Of a DNA stretch of 64,000 nucleotides, positions 27,559-37,224 are shown piece after piece (the first letter of the stretch is position 1; the number at the start of each line of letters is the position of its first letter). Made by a program: the position numbers and the translations under genes. The notes under the pieces are model-generated. The model ran no database searches. It had not been told where the DNA came from and worked only from the letters and a program-made list of their open reading frames with translations. The stretch spans positions 62,001 through 126,000 of the forward strand of contig CANDCP010000003.1 in assembly GCA_947383215.1 (NCBI GenBank), in the 5' to 3' direction. Source of the stretch: an uncultured Roseburia sp. Lineage in GTDB: Bacteria; Bacillota; Clostridia; Lachnospirales; Lachnospiraceae.

Positions 27559-29562
27559 ATGAGCCAGACAAAAGAAACAAAGCCTGCGGCAAAAAATCCG
27601 CGGCGGAAGGGACTCGGAATCACGGTTAAACTGGTGGTCGCCGTGATTGCGAGCGTTATCATTGCGGTGTCCGTACTGCTCACCGTCGTCTATGACCGGA
27701 TGTCCGATACGCTGCTTGCAAAGAGCAAGGAAACGCTGCGCACAACTGCCGACAAGACGCTTCAGGAGACCAGAGCCTGGATGAACCGGACCCTCACTAT
27801 GCTTGAGACCCAGCGGGATACGATAGAATATGAAAATATGGATATCGCAGAAATGACAGCGTATATCAAGCATACGGCGGGAAAGAACGACGCGTACCCT
27901 GCCGGACTGTATGTGGCCCTGACGGACGGTTCGCTGTACCATGCGTCTTTCGTGCCCGGACCTGATTTTGACGCCCTGGTAAAAAGCTGGTACCTGGACG
28001 GACTTGAGTCTGAAGATTTTATATTAGGAGACGTATATTTTGACGAAGACAGCCAGTCCTATGTTGTGGGCGCATCCGGAGTATTAAAGGATCGCAAAGG
28101 CTCCGTGCGCGGCGTTGCGGCGGCGGACGTGTATCTGGATTCCATTTCCGATATTGTCAGCAACATCCGGATTGAGGATACCGGCGGTATTTTCCTGGTC
28201 GACACGCGCACGGATACGATTATCGGACACAGGGACGAAGCGTTTGTCGGCAAAAAGTTAAGCGAAGCCGACGGTATGTACGCCTATGCGGATGAACAGA
28301 TACGGGCCAAAAAGACCGGACTTGGACTCTACGGGAACACTTACATTGAGATCGACGAGGTCGCAGGGAGCAGCTGGATTGCGGTTTCTTATGTGTCTAA
28401 GGCGGAAGTTTTATCTGAACTGTATGATTTGACAAATATTATGATTAAGGTGTCGGTAATTGCGATTCTGTTGCTGACGCTTCTTGTCGTGATCCAAATC
28501 CGGCGCATTATCGGCAGACCGGTAAAAGAGTTGAGCCGGGTGGCTACCCGGATTGCAATGGGCGAACTCGATCAGTCTATTCGTTACCGTTCCAGAGATG
28601 AACTGGGAGTTCTCGCGGACAATTTCAACCAGGTAACGATCAGGCTGCGCGATTACATAAAATATATTGATGAAGTGTCGGGCGCTCTTCGTGAGATTGC
28701 AAAGGGAAATCTCGCATTCGAGTTAAAGAATGATTACACCGGCGAGTTTACAAAGATAAAAGAATCTCTGGACGAGATTGCCGTCGAACTTAATATCGCC
28801 ATAGGTCAGATCCATGTTTCTTCGCGGGATGTCGCCGCGGGAGCGGCGCAGATTTCCGACAACGCAGTGCGTCTGTCCCAGGGTTCCACCGAACAGGCGG
28901 CAGAAGTCGACGCACTGGCAGGTTCTATCGGCAAGGCGTCTGACAGCGTGCAAAATATCGCCCGGGGCACACAGAAAGCAAGCGGTATCTCACGGGAAGT
29001 ACGGGACGGGCTTTTGGAGAGTAACGCAAAAATGCAGAATATGACCGAGATCATTCGCAAAATAAGCGAAAAGTCCAATGCAATTCATAAGATTGTAAAA
29101 ACCATCGACGATATCGCGTTCCAAACAAATATTCTCGCGCTGAACGCGGCGGTGGAAGCGTCCCGGGCCGGTGAAGCCGGAAAAGGCTTTGCGGTAGTGG
29201 CGCAGGAAGTCCGGACGCTGGCGGGAAGATCCGCAAATGCGGCAAAAGAGACTACGGAACTTCTTGGCGAGACAATAAGCTCCATGGAGGAAGGAGTCAG
29301 CGCAGCTGACGATACGTCAAAATCTATGCTGGAAGCGGCAGGCCTGGCGGAGGAAATGAACAATCTGATCGGCGATATTGCAAATTATACAAAACAACAG
29401 GCGGAAGCGGCGGAGGAAATCAGCCATGGAATCGATCAAATCGCGATCGTTGTCCAAAGTAATGTGACCTCGGCAGAGTCCAGCGCCGCCGCCAGCGAGG
29501 AATTGTCCGGCCAGGCGGCTGTGCTCAGAGAATTGGTATCCAGATTCCGTCTGAAAAAATGA
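27559..29562 (+). CDS. Methyl-accepting chemotaxis protein with dCache sensor
   Basis: 667 aa from ATG 27559. An in-frame TTG two codons earlier is less likely. TM1 (about 21-43), an extracellular Cache sensor (about 45-290, with the [13 protein letters not shown] segment), TM2 (about 295-317), HAMP ([23 protein letters not shown]) and a cytoplasmic signalling domain whose tip reads [31 protein letters not shown] follow. It senses a small ligand outside and controls CheA. No other core chemotaxis gene is adjacent, but a CheY/CheX-like pair is at 47 kb. No C-terminal NWETF-type tether is present. Confidence 0.93.
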   Translation: MSQTKETKPAAKNPRRKGLGITVKLVVAVIASVIIAVSVLLTVVYDRMSDTLLAKSKETLRTTADKTLQETRAWMNRTLTMLETQRDTIEYENMDIAEMTAYIKHTAGKNDAYPAGLYVALTDGSLYHASFVPGPDFDALVKSWYLDGLESEDFILGDVYFDEDSQSYVVGASGVLKDRKGSVRGVAAADVYLDSISDIVSNIRIEDTGGIFLVDTRTDTIIGHRDEAFVGKKLSEADGMYAYADEQIRAKKTGLGLYGNTYIEIDEVAGSSWIAVSYVSKAEVLSELYDLTNIMIKVSVIAILLLTLLVVIQIRRIIGRPVKELSRVATRIAMGELDQSIRYRSRDELGVLADNFNQVTIRLRDYIKYIDEVSGALREIAKGNLAFELKNDYTGEFTKIKESLDEIAVELNIAIGQIHVSSRDVAAGAAQISDNAVRLSQGSTEQAAEVDALAGSIGKASDSVQNIARGTQKASGISREVRDGLLESNAKMQNMTEIIRKISEKSNAIHKIVKTIDDIAFQTNILALNAAVEASRAGEAGKGFAVVAQEVRTLAGRSANAAKETTELLGETISSMEEGVSAADDTSKSMLEAAGLAEEMNNLIGDIANYTKQQAEAAEEISHGIDQIAIVVQSNVTSAESSAAASEELSGQAAVLRELVSRFRLKK

Positions 29563-29597
29563 GACCGTTTCAAGTTTCCCATTTTTCCCACAGAAAA

Positions 29598-29636
29598 GGG
29601 GCTGTCGCACCAATATCTTAGTGCGACAGCCCCTTT
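29598..29636. terminator. Bidirectional terminator between the chemoreceptor and pheT
   Basis: Perfect 13-bp arms GGGGCTGTCGCAC (29598-29610) and GTGCGACAGCCCC (29621-29633), flanked by AAAA and TTT, between two convergent genes. Confidence 0.85.
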
Positions 29637-29688
29637 ATCAAATACCTTTTTCAGATAAAAACTTTGCGCAACTCTCCATAACGCGTAT

Positions 29689-32109
29689 TTACGAGCGCAA
29701 TTCGATTCCCTGCTCCTCCAACGCCTTTAAAATCCGGTTCATCGCCTGTGTGATATCCGCTTCCTCTAAATTCCGATCTTTCGCGCGGAAACTTAAGGAA
29801 TAAGCCATAGACTTGTATCCGGCCTTAATCTGAATTCCCTCATAGATATCAAACAGCTCGTAGCTCTCCAAATTTTTACCGCCCTTTTTGTCAAAAATTT
29901 GTTCAATATCACCGGCCAAAATCTCTTTCGGAACCACCATACTGATATCACGGGCCGCCGCCGGAAATTTCGCCACGCCTTCATATTTCCGGTCAAAGGT
30001 TGCAAATTCCGTGATATACGCCATATCAATCACAGCAACATACGCACGGTCCTTGATATTATAATTTGCGGCGGCTGCCGGATGTACTTCGCCGAGATAT
30101 CCGACAACGCGGTTTTTATAAATAATATTGGCTCTGCGTCCCGGGTGCAGAAAATGAAGCTCTGCGTCCGGGTCGTAGAGAACCTTTTCCTTCATGCCGG
30201 TCTTGTCGAAAAGCTCTTCCACAACGCCTTTCATTGTGTAAAAATCTCCTTCTCCGTACATGCCGAGCGTCAGCTGCATGCGCTCTGTCGGCAGTTCCGT
30301 AAGCGGAAGCTGTTTTGGAAGATAAATGTTCCCCAATTCATAAAGACGCACGTCTTTATTCCTTCTGTTATAGTTTGTCGCAAGGGACGTCAGCATTCCA
30401 TTCAGCGGCGTCGTACGCATAATACTGAAATCTTCTCCAAGCGGATTTGAAATTACGACGGCATTTCGAAGCTCACTGTCTTTTGGAATCAATAACTTAT
30501 CAAACACCTTCGGACTCTCAAAGGAATACGTCATGGCCTGTGAAAAACCGCAGAACTCCGCGATATCCCTTGCCACCTGCTCGACGCGCAGCTTAAAGCT
30601 CAACATACCGGTCGTCGCCTCGCCGCTCGGGAGCGTTGTCTGAATATTGTCATAACCAAAGAAGCGCGCCACTTCTTCTGCAAGATCCGCGTCACAGAGC
30701 AGATCCTGTCTCCAGGAAGGAACAATAATTTCATTCTTCTCCTGGTCATATCCCAGCTCAAGCCGCTCAAAATATTGAAGCATCTCTTCCGGCGCAATCT
30801 TCGTCCCAAGCAGCCGGTTATACTTATCCGGCTCAAACGCGATTCTTTTTCCCTCTCTTTTCTTCTCATAGACGTCGATTGCCCCTCCGATAACCTCTCC
30901 GGCTCCCAGCTCTTCTATAAGCTGGCAGGCGCGGTCCATCGCAAGCATGGCGAGATTCGGATCAAGCCCTTTTTCAAACTTTGATGAAGCGTCCGTGCGA
31001 AGCCCTACTTTTTTACTCGAAATGCGAATATTAGTTCCATCAAAACAAGCCGCCTCAAAAAGCATGGTCTTTACATCATCGGTAATCATAGAATTTTCAC
31101 CGCCCATGATTCCGGCCATGCCTACCGCTTTGTCCCCATCGCAAATCATCAGAACCGAATCGTCTAACGTTCGCTCCTGTCCGTCCAGAGTTACAAACTT
31201 TTCCCCGCTTTTCGCCCGGCGGACCACGATCTCATGACCCGCGATTGTATCCCAGTCGTAAGCGTGCATCGGCTGTCCGTATTCCTCCATCACATAATTG
31301 GTAATGTCCACAATATTGTTGATCGGACGAATCCCCTGCGCGCGCAGTCTGCGCTGCATCCACTCCGGCGACGGAGCGATTTTGATGTTTTTTACAACCC
31401 TGGCCGTATAACGCGGGCAGAGTTCTTTGTCCTCAACCGTTACCTTAATGTAATCCCGGACGTCCTCATCGTTCCCCGTCTCTGTCACGACCGGCGGATG
31501 AAATTCGCGGCAAAATGTCGCGGCCGCTTCTCTGGCAATTCCGAGGATTGAAAAACAATCTACGCGATTATTTGTGATTTCATACTCTACAACGGTATCG
31601 TGCAGACCCAGCGCCTCGATTGCGCTTCCTCCTACTTTTGCATCCTCACCGAAAATATATATGCCGTCCTCCGGCGCCTCTGGAAACATATCTCTGGTGG
31701 AGCCAAGCTCCTCGATGGAGCACATCATACCGTTCGACTCCACGCCCCTCAATTTTCCTTTTTTGATTTTCATGCCTCCCGGCGTCAGCTTGCCGTCATG
31801 GCCGCCCGCTACCCGGCCGCCGTCGAGTACCACCGGAATCTTATCGCCCGCGTTTACATTCCTTGCCCCGGTCACAATCTGAGTCGTCTGCCCGCCGCCG
31901 ATCTCTACCTGACAGACAATTAATTTGTCTGCATCCGGATGCTTTTCTATCTCTTTTATCTGGCCGATAACGATTCTCTCCAGATCCTCGTCCATATTTT
32001 TATATCCTTCTACCTTAGAGCCGGATAATATCATGGCGTCCGCATATTCCTGCGGTGAAACATCCAGTCCCGGCACAAGATCTTTGATCCAATTTAGTGA
32101 TGTATTCAT
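29689..32109 (-). CDS. pheT: Phenylalanyl-tRNA synthetase beta chain
   Basis: 806 aa from ATG 32109 (GAAAGGAAG before it). N-terminal EMAP/OB tRNA-binding domain (about 40-155), B3/B4 editing domain (about 210-380), B5 domain (about 410-475), core and C-terminal ferredoxin-fold anticodon domain (about 710-806, YEGVAKFPAAARDISMVV). Works as alpha2beta2 with PheS to charge tRNA-Phe and edit mischarged Tyr. Controlled with pheS by the T-box. Confidence 0.97.
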   Translation of the reverse strand: MNTSLNWIKDLVPGLDVSPQEYADAMILSGSKVEGYKNMDEDLERIVIGQIKEIEKHPDADKLIVCQVEIGGGQTTQIVTGARNVNAGDKIPVVLDGGRVAGGHDGKLTPGGMKIKKGKLRGVESNGMMCSIEELGSTRDMFPEAPEDGIYIFGEDAKVGGSAIEALGLHDTVVEYEITNNRVDCFSILGIAREAAATFCREFHPPVVTETGNDEDVRDYIKVTVEDKELCPRYTARVVKNIKIAPSPEWMQRRLRAQGIRPINNIVDITNYVMEEYGQPMHAYDWDTIAGHEIVVRRAKSGEKFVTLDGQERTLDDSVLMICDGDKAVGMAGIMGGENSMITDDVKTMLFEAACFDGTNIRISSKKVGLRTDASSKFEKGLDPNLAMLAMDRACQLIEELGAGEVIGGAIDVYEKKREGKRIAFEPDKYNRLLGTKIAPEEMLQYFERLELGYDQEKNEIIVPSWRQDLLCDADLAEEVARFFGYDNIQTTLPSGEATTGMLSFKLRVEQVARDIAEFCGFSQAMTYSFESPKVFDKLLIPKDSELRNAVVISNPLGEDFSIMRTTPLNGMLTSLATNYNRRNKDVRLYELGNIYLPKQLPLTELPTERMQLTLGMYGEGDFYTMKGVVEELFDKTGMKEKVLYDPDAELHFLHPGRRANIIYKNRVVGYLGEVHPAAAANYNIKDRAYVAVIDMAYITEFATFDRKYEGVAKFPAAARDISMVVPKEILAGDIEQIFDKKGGKNLESYELFDIYEGIQIKAGYKSMAYSLSFRAKDRNLEEADITQAMNRILKALEEQGIELRS

Positions 32110-32169
32110 AGTATCTTCCTTTCTGTCACCCATTGAGTGCTGTATTGATATTTGAAAAATGCTTTCTCA

Positions 32170-33189
32170 TCAGAACTGCTCTAAGAATCTGCTGTCGTTC
32201 TCATAGAGGAGACGCATATCGTCGATTTCATATTTCAGAAGAGTAATCCGCTCAAGCCCTACGCCAAACGCAAAACCGGAATACTCCTTCGGATCAATCC
32301 CGCTCATACGCAGTACGTTCGGATGAACCATCCCGCATCCTAAGATCTCTATCCAGCCCTCTCCCTTGCAGAAACGGCAGCCTTTCCCCTTACACTTAAA
32401 GCATGATACATCCACTTCCGCGCTCGGTTCTGTAAACGGAAAATGATGCGGCCGGAATTTAACTTTCGTATCCGGTCCGAATAACCGCGACGCAAATTCC
32501 TGTAAGGTTCCCTTCAAATCGGCAAACGTAATATTTTTATCAATAACCATTCCCTCTATCTGATGGAAGGACGGTGAATGCGTCGCATCCACCTCGTCAG
32601 AGCGAAAAACTCTTCCGGGGGCGATCATGCGAATCGGCAGCCTTCCCTCCTCCATCACGCGCACCTGCACCGGAGAGGTCTGCGTGCGCAGTAAAATTTT
32701 GTCGTTGATGTAAAACGTATCCTGCTCGTCCTTCGCCGGATGATTCGCAGGGATATTCAACGCTTCAAAATTATAATAATCATACTCTACTTCCGGCCCT
32801 TCAACCACCTCGTATCCCATTCCGGTAAATATGCGCTCCACCTCTTCCAATACAATCATATTCGGATGACGGTGGCCGACTTTATTTTTCTTTGCCGGAA
32901 GCGTTACGTCGATCACTTCATTCTTAAGTCTGGCCTCAAGCTCCGCCGCCTCAAGCCTTTGTTTTGTCTCCTCAATTTTTTTCTCAATCGCTTCTCTTGT
33001 ATCATTTACAAGCTGCCCGAACGCCGGACGCTCCTCCGGCAGCACATCCTTCATACCCTTCAGAATCGCCGTCAACTCTCCTTTTTTTCCAAGAAAAGCG
33101 ACTCTGACATCATTTAGTTTTGTCAGCTCCGTAGAATTCTCAATCTGACGGACTGCATCCTCCCTCAATTTCTGCAGTTTTTCTTTCAT
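32170..33189 (-). CDS. pheS: Phenylalanyl-tRNA synthetase alpha chain
   Basis: 339 aa. N-terminal coiled-coil tRNA-binding arm (about 1-90) and class II catalytic core with motif 2 (PGRVFRSDEVDATHSPSFHQIEG) and motif 3 (GFAFGVGLERITLLKYEI). A CFKCKGKGCRFCKGEG zinc-like motif is present, as in Gram-positive PheS. GGAG precedes the ATG. Confidence 0.98.
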   Translation of the reverse strand: MKEKLQKLREDAVRQIENSTELTKLNDVRVAFLGKKGELTAILKGMKDVLPEERPAFGQLVNDTREAIEKKIEETKQRLEAAELEARLKNEVIDVTLPAKKNKVGHRHPNMIVLEEVERIFTGMGYEVVEGPEVEYDYYNFEALNIPANHPAKDEQDTFYINDKILLRTQTSPVQVRVMEEGRLPIRMIAPGRVFRSDEVDATHSPSFHQIEGMVIDKNITFADLKGTLQEFASRLFGPDTKVKFRPHHFPFTEPSAEVDVSCFKCKGKGCRFCKGEGWIEILGCGMVHPNVLRMSGIDPKEYSGFAFGVGLERITLLKYEIDDMRLLYENDSRFLEQF

Positions 33190-33229
33190 ACTAAAATCTC
33201 CTTTCTAAATAAAAAACTTTCCTAATAAT

Positions 33230-33478
33230 AGAAAAAAGCCCCGTCCCAAAAGGGACGAAGCAAAATCTCCGCGATACCACCCTGCTTCCCGAAGCGCTGC
33301 CTTCGGACTCTCTAATGCGTAACGTGCACAAAACGTCACAGACTACTCCATTCACCTATGCTGCTCCGGCGCGAAATTCAACTCCTACCTTACTTCAGAA
33401 AAGCTCTCAGCCACCTGCTCTTCCTCTCTGTCAAATGTATAAGAATCTACTGGACGCCCTCATGGCATTTCTCTACTG
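33230..33478 (-). promoter_or_regulatory. T-box riboswitch controlling pheS-pheT (Phe, UUC)
   Basis: The minus-strand leader holds the T-box AGGGTGGTATCGCGG (33283-33269). Its TGGT bulge pairs with a tRNA whose discriminator is A, as in tRNA-Phe. Next comes the terminator GCTTCGTCCC-TTTT-GGGACGGGGC-TTTTTT (33261-33232). A Stem I with AGTAGA-type motifs precedes it, and a TTC triplet in the GAATTTCGC loop (33375-33373) is the likely specifier. Uncharged tRNA-Phe stabilises the antiterminator and switches on pheST. The specifier choice is inferred from position. Confidence 0.9.
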
Positions 33479-33484
33479 CCAACT

Positions 33485-33513
33485 ATCATACCACAGCGTT
33501 TTTTAAACATCAA
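33485..33513 (-). promoter_or_regulatory. Promoter of the pheST T-box transcript
   Basis: -35 TTGATG (33513-33508), 17-nt spacer, -10 TATGAT (33490-33485) on the minus strand. It overlaps the last codons of the yihY-like gene. Transcription would start near 33478, just before Stem I. Confidence 0.65.
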
Positions 33514-34366
33514 CCTTTTTCTTTATTTTTTTATTCTCCCGTCTTTTATACCAATTTTCTATCGTCCTCTCGAATACGACATTGATTTCCGCGCACAGCA
33601 TCATAATGTACATACAAAAATAGAGCCATAGCATAATCAGCACAATCGTCGTGAGGCTTCCATACATAGAAAACCCGTTAAAATAATTCACGTAAACGGA
33701 CAGCCCGAACGAAAACGCATACCACGCTAACGTGCATAAAACCGCCCCCGGAAGCTGCGAACGCAGCGTAGCCTTCCTGTTCGGCAGCATTTTAAAGACA
33801 ACCGCGAAAAACAGAATCAAAATCCCAATCATAATCAAGCTCCTAAGCCGGATTACAAGATCGGCCACATGGCCCACAAGCGGAATGTAATTTACGATCA
33901 GCTCCTGCAGCGACTTTCCAAAGACAAGGAGCACCAATGTGACGACAATCGCAAGAACGAATATTACCGTATAAATAATGGCCCAAAAACGCAGCACAAA
34001 CCAGTTGCGCGTCTCCCTGATGTCATTTACCACATTTAACCCGTTCGCCATATACTGAACGCCCTTTGCCGCAGACCAGACCGCAAGTATTGCGGCGACA
34101 GAGATAATCCCGAAGGATTTATTATAGACTTCATTGACAATAGAGACGCAAAACGGCGCGATGTAATCCGGCATCGCATGTTTTATAAGAGACATAATGA
34201 CACTCTCCGTCACCGGCGTATACTGCAGCAGCGAGCTAAACATCATCAAAAACGGAATTGCGGAGAGAATGATGAAAAACGCTGACTGCGCCGCAAACGC
34301 GTTAATATTATCATCCTTGCATTTTTTTATAAAAATCTTAATATTTCCGGCGATTTTCCAAATCAT
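33503..34366 (-). CDS. YihY/BrkB family membrane protein
   Basis: 287 aa with about six transmembrane helices (first at about 30-48 after FAAQSAFFIILSAIPFLMM). Residues WSAAKGVQYMANGLN and RNWFVLRFWAII are family features, and the tail is basic (KRRENKKIKKK). The family was once called ribonuclease BN in error. Its function is not established. It ends where the pheST promoter lies. Confidence 0.88.
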   Translation of the reverse strand: MIWKIAGNIKIFIKKCKDDNINAFAAQSAFFIILSAIPFLMMFSSLLQYTPVTESVIMSLIKHAMPDYIAPFCVSIVNEVYNKSFGIISVAAILAVWSAAKGVQYMANGLNVVNDIRETRNWFVLRFWAIIYTVIFVLAIVVTLVLLVFGKSLQELIVNYIPLVGHVADLVIRLRSLIMIGILILFFAVVFKMLPNRKATLRSQLPGAVLCTLAWYAFSFGLSVYVNYFNGFSMYGSLTTIVLIMLWLYFCMYIMMLCAEINVVFERTIENWYKRRENKKIKKKVDV

Positions 34367-34387
34367 AAAATTCCTTCCTTTTGCCTT

Positions 34388-36646
34388 CTATTTCTGATTC
34401 GCGTACACGTCAAGAAGTTTGGTCTTCGCATAAAACTTCCCTAAAATCTCCTCGTAAGAATATCCCTTTTCCGCCATCCCCTTCGCTCCGTTCTGGCTCA
34501 TGCCAATTCCGTGCCCGTATCCGCCTCCGTACAGCGCATATTTCCCTTCTTCTTCCGTTTCCATCGTAAAATAGGAACTTGGAAGCGTTGAAATCTCGCT
34601 TCCCTCGCTGCCGTCATGCCAGACAATCTGCTTAACTGCCGGTCCCAGAGCGATCCGCATACTATATTCATCTAAAATCTCAACCTTTCCTCCCTCAAAC
34701 GTAAGCGTAAGCTGTTTCACCCCTCCGCAGCTGTTCCTCTGTCCGACCGCGACAGAAGTGAGTTCTCCAAGCGAAGCGGTACTTCCGGCGTCATCGTCCT
34801 TCTTTCTCTTTTTACCGGCAGAGACAGCAATCCTTATATTTCCCGGCTGCGCGCTTTTTCTTGCGTTTATCTTCTCTTTGATTACCTCAGACAGCCCGGT
34901 CACATCAAGTTTTGCGCTCCATCGAAAAAATTTTGCAAAGCTGTCATAACAATTCTCATCCGGATTTTTTATATACTCCGAGAACACGGATTCATCCGAT
35001 AAGTCCATCTTTAATTCCTCGTCCTTAAGCCACGTTCCCGTCAGATAATCATACTCTCCGTTATTTTCCAGATTCCAGGATTCATAACTTCCCGAATGCC
35101 CGAACGACGTGGAATAATAATACGCCTCAAGCACCTCGCCGTCTTTTGACAGAACAAGACCGCGCGTATCATCCACCGCCTTTGTCGTATTTTCATCCCG
35201 CTCCTGTTTGTTATATACCTGGTAATTTACGCTGTCGTCCATATGCGCTCCGTATTTTGCGTAGGCTCCCTTCATCATCTGAATGCTCGCATAGCTTCTC
35301 GCACAGACCGCCTGCGCCTTTAAGGCTTCCTGGGGATAATTGGACGGCATTTCGCTTGGAACCACCGCGTACAGATACTGTTCCAGCGGCAGTACGCTCA
35401 CCACCGCGTACCCCTCATCATACTTACGGATCTCCAGACTTCCGGTATAAGGCAGAGAAACGGCCGTCCCGTCCTCGCCGCATATGTATAAGGTCCCGCC
35501 CTCCTGCGACGGTTCCAGTTTAAGACTTTTTTTAGGCGCGTCTTTTAAATACTCCGACGCCTTCGTTACAGTCCCGGCTGAAACCGGCCGTTCTTTTTTT
35601 CCGCAGGCGACTTTGTAATCCCCCTGAGAAGTTACGCATATTTCTTCTCTCATAATCCCCTGATTTTCGTTTAAAAGGAGGATGCGCACGCTTTTTATTT
35701 CCGGCGGCTCTTTCAGCAGAACCGCGCTGACCCGTTTATCGGCCACAATATACGATATGTTCATATTTCCAATTACAAGGTCCGATAAATCTTTCTGCAC
35801 GCATTCGTCATAAATCTGATACACCGGCAGCTTCACAGACCGGTCAATTTTTCCGTATCCTTCAATTTCTACCTGTTCCTCATCCAGCGTTAACAGCTTT
35901 CCCTCAATGACATCTTCCTTTTTTTCAATTCTTGTAATTTCTCCCCCCTCGAACCAGACATCGCAGACCGTGTCTTTTATCTCCCCCTCGGCGTCCAGCG
36001 GAATTTCATACGTCTCATGCTCAAACAGAAAATTCAGCGTATCCGACATCGACCTTACATAAACATTCTCTACCGGAAGTTCTTCCTCAAGCTTTTTCGC
36101 AATTCCAAGAAGCTTATCCTCCGTCACATACGCCTCATAGCACTCGTATATTTTCAGCCCCTCGCCCGCGTACGAAAATGTCCCCTCCTGCGTCGCAAGC
36201 TGCTCTCCCTGATTCTTTAAAACCAATAGCTTTTGTTTCTCAACCTTGCCGCTTAAATCTATGAGCTCTGTTATCTGCTCGTATACCTCGTTCCACACAT
36301 CGCGCTTTACCTGTTTCTTCGGTTTTTGGTCTTCATATGTAACGTATTCCTCTATATTTAAAAGCTCCAACAGCGTTTCCAGCTTCTGATAAGTCAGCCT
36401 TCCCGTAAACTCGCCGCCAAGGCGCTCTTCCCATTCCGCCTTATCGTAATAAGCAAATTGTAAAAACTGCGGTATCTCTTCCGCGTTCACATACGACATC
36501 GAAAACTCGTCGGCGCTCCCCCTTTTGTCCGTAAGACAGAGCGTCGCCGCTGAGAGAACCGTAATTCCGACTAAAAGAATCACCCACTTTTTATAGTTAT
36601 GCCGTTTTCTTCTTTTTTGATATATTCGTCTCTTTCTTTTATCCAT
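34388..36646 (-). CDS. Long SpoIID/LytB-domain membrane protein
   Basis: 752 aa. Basic N-terminus then one transmembrane segment (about 21-39), an N-terminal extension of about 330 residues rich in Glu and beta strands, and a SpoIID domain (about 385-750). The domain has LPLEQYLYAVVPSEMPSNYPQEALKAQAVCARSYA and GGGYGHGIGMSQNGAKGMAEKGYSYEEIL. SpoIID is a lytic transglycosylase acting in engulfment. This protein is about twice its length and lacks the usual spoIID neighbours (murA, spoIIQ), so it is probably a paralogue in wall remodelling rather than SpoIID itself. GGGAG lies 8 nt before the ATG. Confidence 0.85.
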   Translation of the reverse strand: MDKRKRRIYQKRRKRHNYKKWVILLVGITVLSAATLCLTDKRGSADEFSMSYVNAEEIPQFLQFAYYDKAEWEERLGGEFTGRLTYQKLETLLELLNIEEYVTYEDQKPKKQVKRDVWNEVYEQITELIDLSGKVEKQKLLVLKNQGEQLATQEGTFSYAGEGLKIYECYEAYVTEDKLLGIAKKLEEELPVENVYVRSMSDTLNFLFEHETYEIPLDAEGEIKDTVCDVWFEGGEITRIEKKEDVIEGKLLTLDEEQVEIEGYGKIDRSVKLPVYQIYDECVQKDLSDLVIGNMNISYIVADKRVSAVLLKEPPEIKSVRILLLNENQGIMREEICVTSQGDYKVACGKKERPVSAGTVTKASEYLKDAPKKSLKLEPSQEGGTLYICGEDGTAVSLPYTGSLEIRKYDEGYAVVSVLPLEQYLYAVVPSEMPSNYPQEALKAQAVCARSYASIQMMKGAYAKYGAHMDDSVNYQVYNKQERDENTTKAVDDTRGLVLSKDGEVLEAYYYSTSFGHSGSYESWNLENNGEYDYLTGTWLKDEELKMDLSDESVFSEYIKNPDENCYDSFAKFFRWSAKLDVTGLSEVIKEKINARKSAQPGNIRIAVSAGKKRKKDDDAGSTASLGELTSVAVGQRNSCGGVKQLTLTFEGGKVEILDEYSMRIALGPAVKQIVWHDGSEGSEISTLPSSYFTMETEEEGKYALYGGGYGHGIGMSQNGAKGMAEKGYSYEEILGKFYAKTKLLDVYANQK

Positions 36647-36712
36647 CCGTCCGTCTCCCGCCGTCTTATTATTTGCTTATCAACCATCCCTGAAATCAGT
36701 ATTTCCCGTCAT

Positions 36713-36748
36713 ATAAAAGAAGCCGCTTATAAAAGCAGCTTCTTTTAT
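36713..36748. terminator. Hairpin closing the minus-strand 6S-like/repeat transcript
   Basis: ATAAAAGAAGC-C-GCTT, 4-nt loop, AAGC-A-GCTTCTTTTAT: 15 pairs plus one mismatch. A/T-rich outer arms supply U-runs on both strands. It lies upstream of the SpoIID-like gene and so bounds the transcript that starts near 37176. Confidence 0.6.
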
Positions 36749-36996
36749 CTTTGGTATTGTGTCACTTCATCTTCGGCAAATTTGTTTCCTTCTTTTGTAC
36801 TCTCTTAAAAGTTCTCATCTTTGGTATGCCTGACACTTTGCTTTGGTACACTCATCTTATGCTTGTCTTTTGTATCTTATGCCATTCTTTGGTATCCTGT
36901 ACAAATCTTTGACGTCTTCGCGCCCTTCTTCTTTTGTGTAATATCTTTTGTTCACAACTTTTCTCTCTTTTGTACTGTCACCATACTTCTTTTGTA
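36748..36996 (-). repeat. Array of about twelve TACMAAAGA 9-mers spaced ~22 nt
   Basis: On the minus strand TACAAAAGA or TACCAAAGA recurs. Plus-strand start positions are 36748, 36770 (weak), 36791, 36818, 36840, 36866, 36886, 36906 (weak), 36930, 36944, 36966 and 36988. Steps are 22, 21, 27, 22, 26, 20, 20, 24, 14, 22 and 22 nt. The sequence between copies is not conserved, and the steps are not multiples of three, so it is not a coding repeat. It is too short and irregular for CRISPR. It begins at the 3' stem of the 6S-like RNA and ends at a hairpin terminator. The function is unknown. Confidence 0.75.
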
Positions 36997-37176
36997 AATC
37001 CCAAAATGCCGTTTCCTGCAATTTTGACTCCTAGCAACGCTAGGTGGGTAACCGCAACCAGCATTCTGCCTTCCGCTGCAAACGGCGGCCTGACATCCTG
37101 ATGGCAATATAGGAATCCCATAAAAGTAAATGTAGGTTCAAAATAGCAGGGTATCGAACATCCCAGGTTATTTACT
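36994..37176 (-). ncRNA. ssrS: Structured small RNA, probable 6S RNA
   Basis: About 183 nt from a consensus promoter. Distant complementary segments give a long rod: GTAAAT near the 5' end pairs with ATTTAC at the 3' end, CCTGC with GCAGG, and TATTTTGA with TCAAAATT. A small CCTAGC-GTT-GCTAGG hairpin lies on the 3' side, and the CCGC...GCGGAAGGC part lies at the tip. Length, rod shape and interrupted middle fit 6S RNA, which traps SigA-RNA polymerase. The identity rests on shape and remembered similarity to clostridial 6S RNAs, not on a covariance search. No ORF fits here. Confidence 0.6.
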
Positions 37177-37182
37177 AATTTG

Positions 37183-37211
37183 ATTATACTCTATTATTCC
37201 ACATATTTCAA
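37183..37211 (-). promoter_or_regulatory. SigA promoter of the 6S-like RNA
   Basis: -35 TTGAAA (37211-37206), 17-nt spacer, -10 TATAAT (37188-37183). It lies just after the stop of the surface-protein gene, showing that the RNA has its own transcription. Confidence 0.8.
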
Positions 37212-37224
37212 CGTAAAATTCACG

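Noticed and set aside
27409..27942. 177-aa minus-strand ORF over the chemoreceptor start
   Set aside because: Antisense of the MCP gene and its promoter, no homology and no ribosome site.
33230..33480. Small ORFs in the pheS leader
   Set aside because: The DNA is accounted for by the T-box leader (conserved T-box, terminator, specifier loop).
36748..36996. CRISPR array at the 9-mer repeats
   Set aside because: Repeat units of 9 bp are too short, spacing varies from 14 to 27 nt, no cas gene is near and the copies are degenerate.
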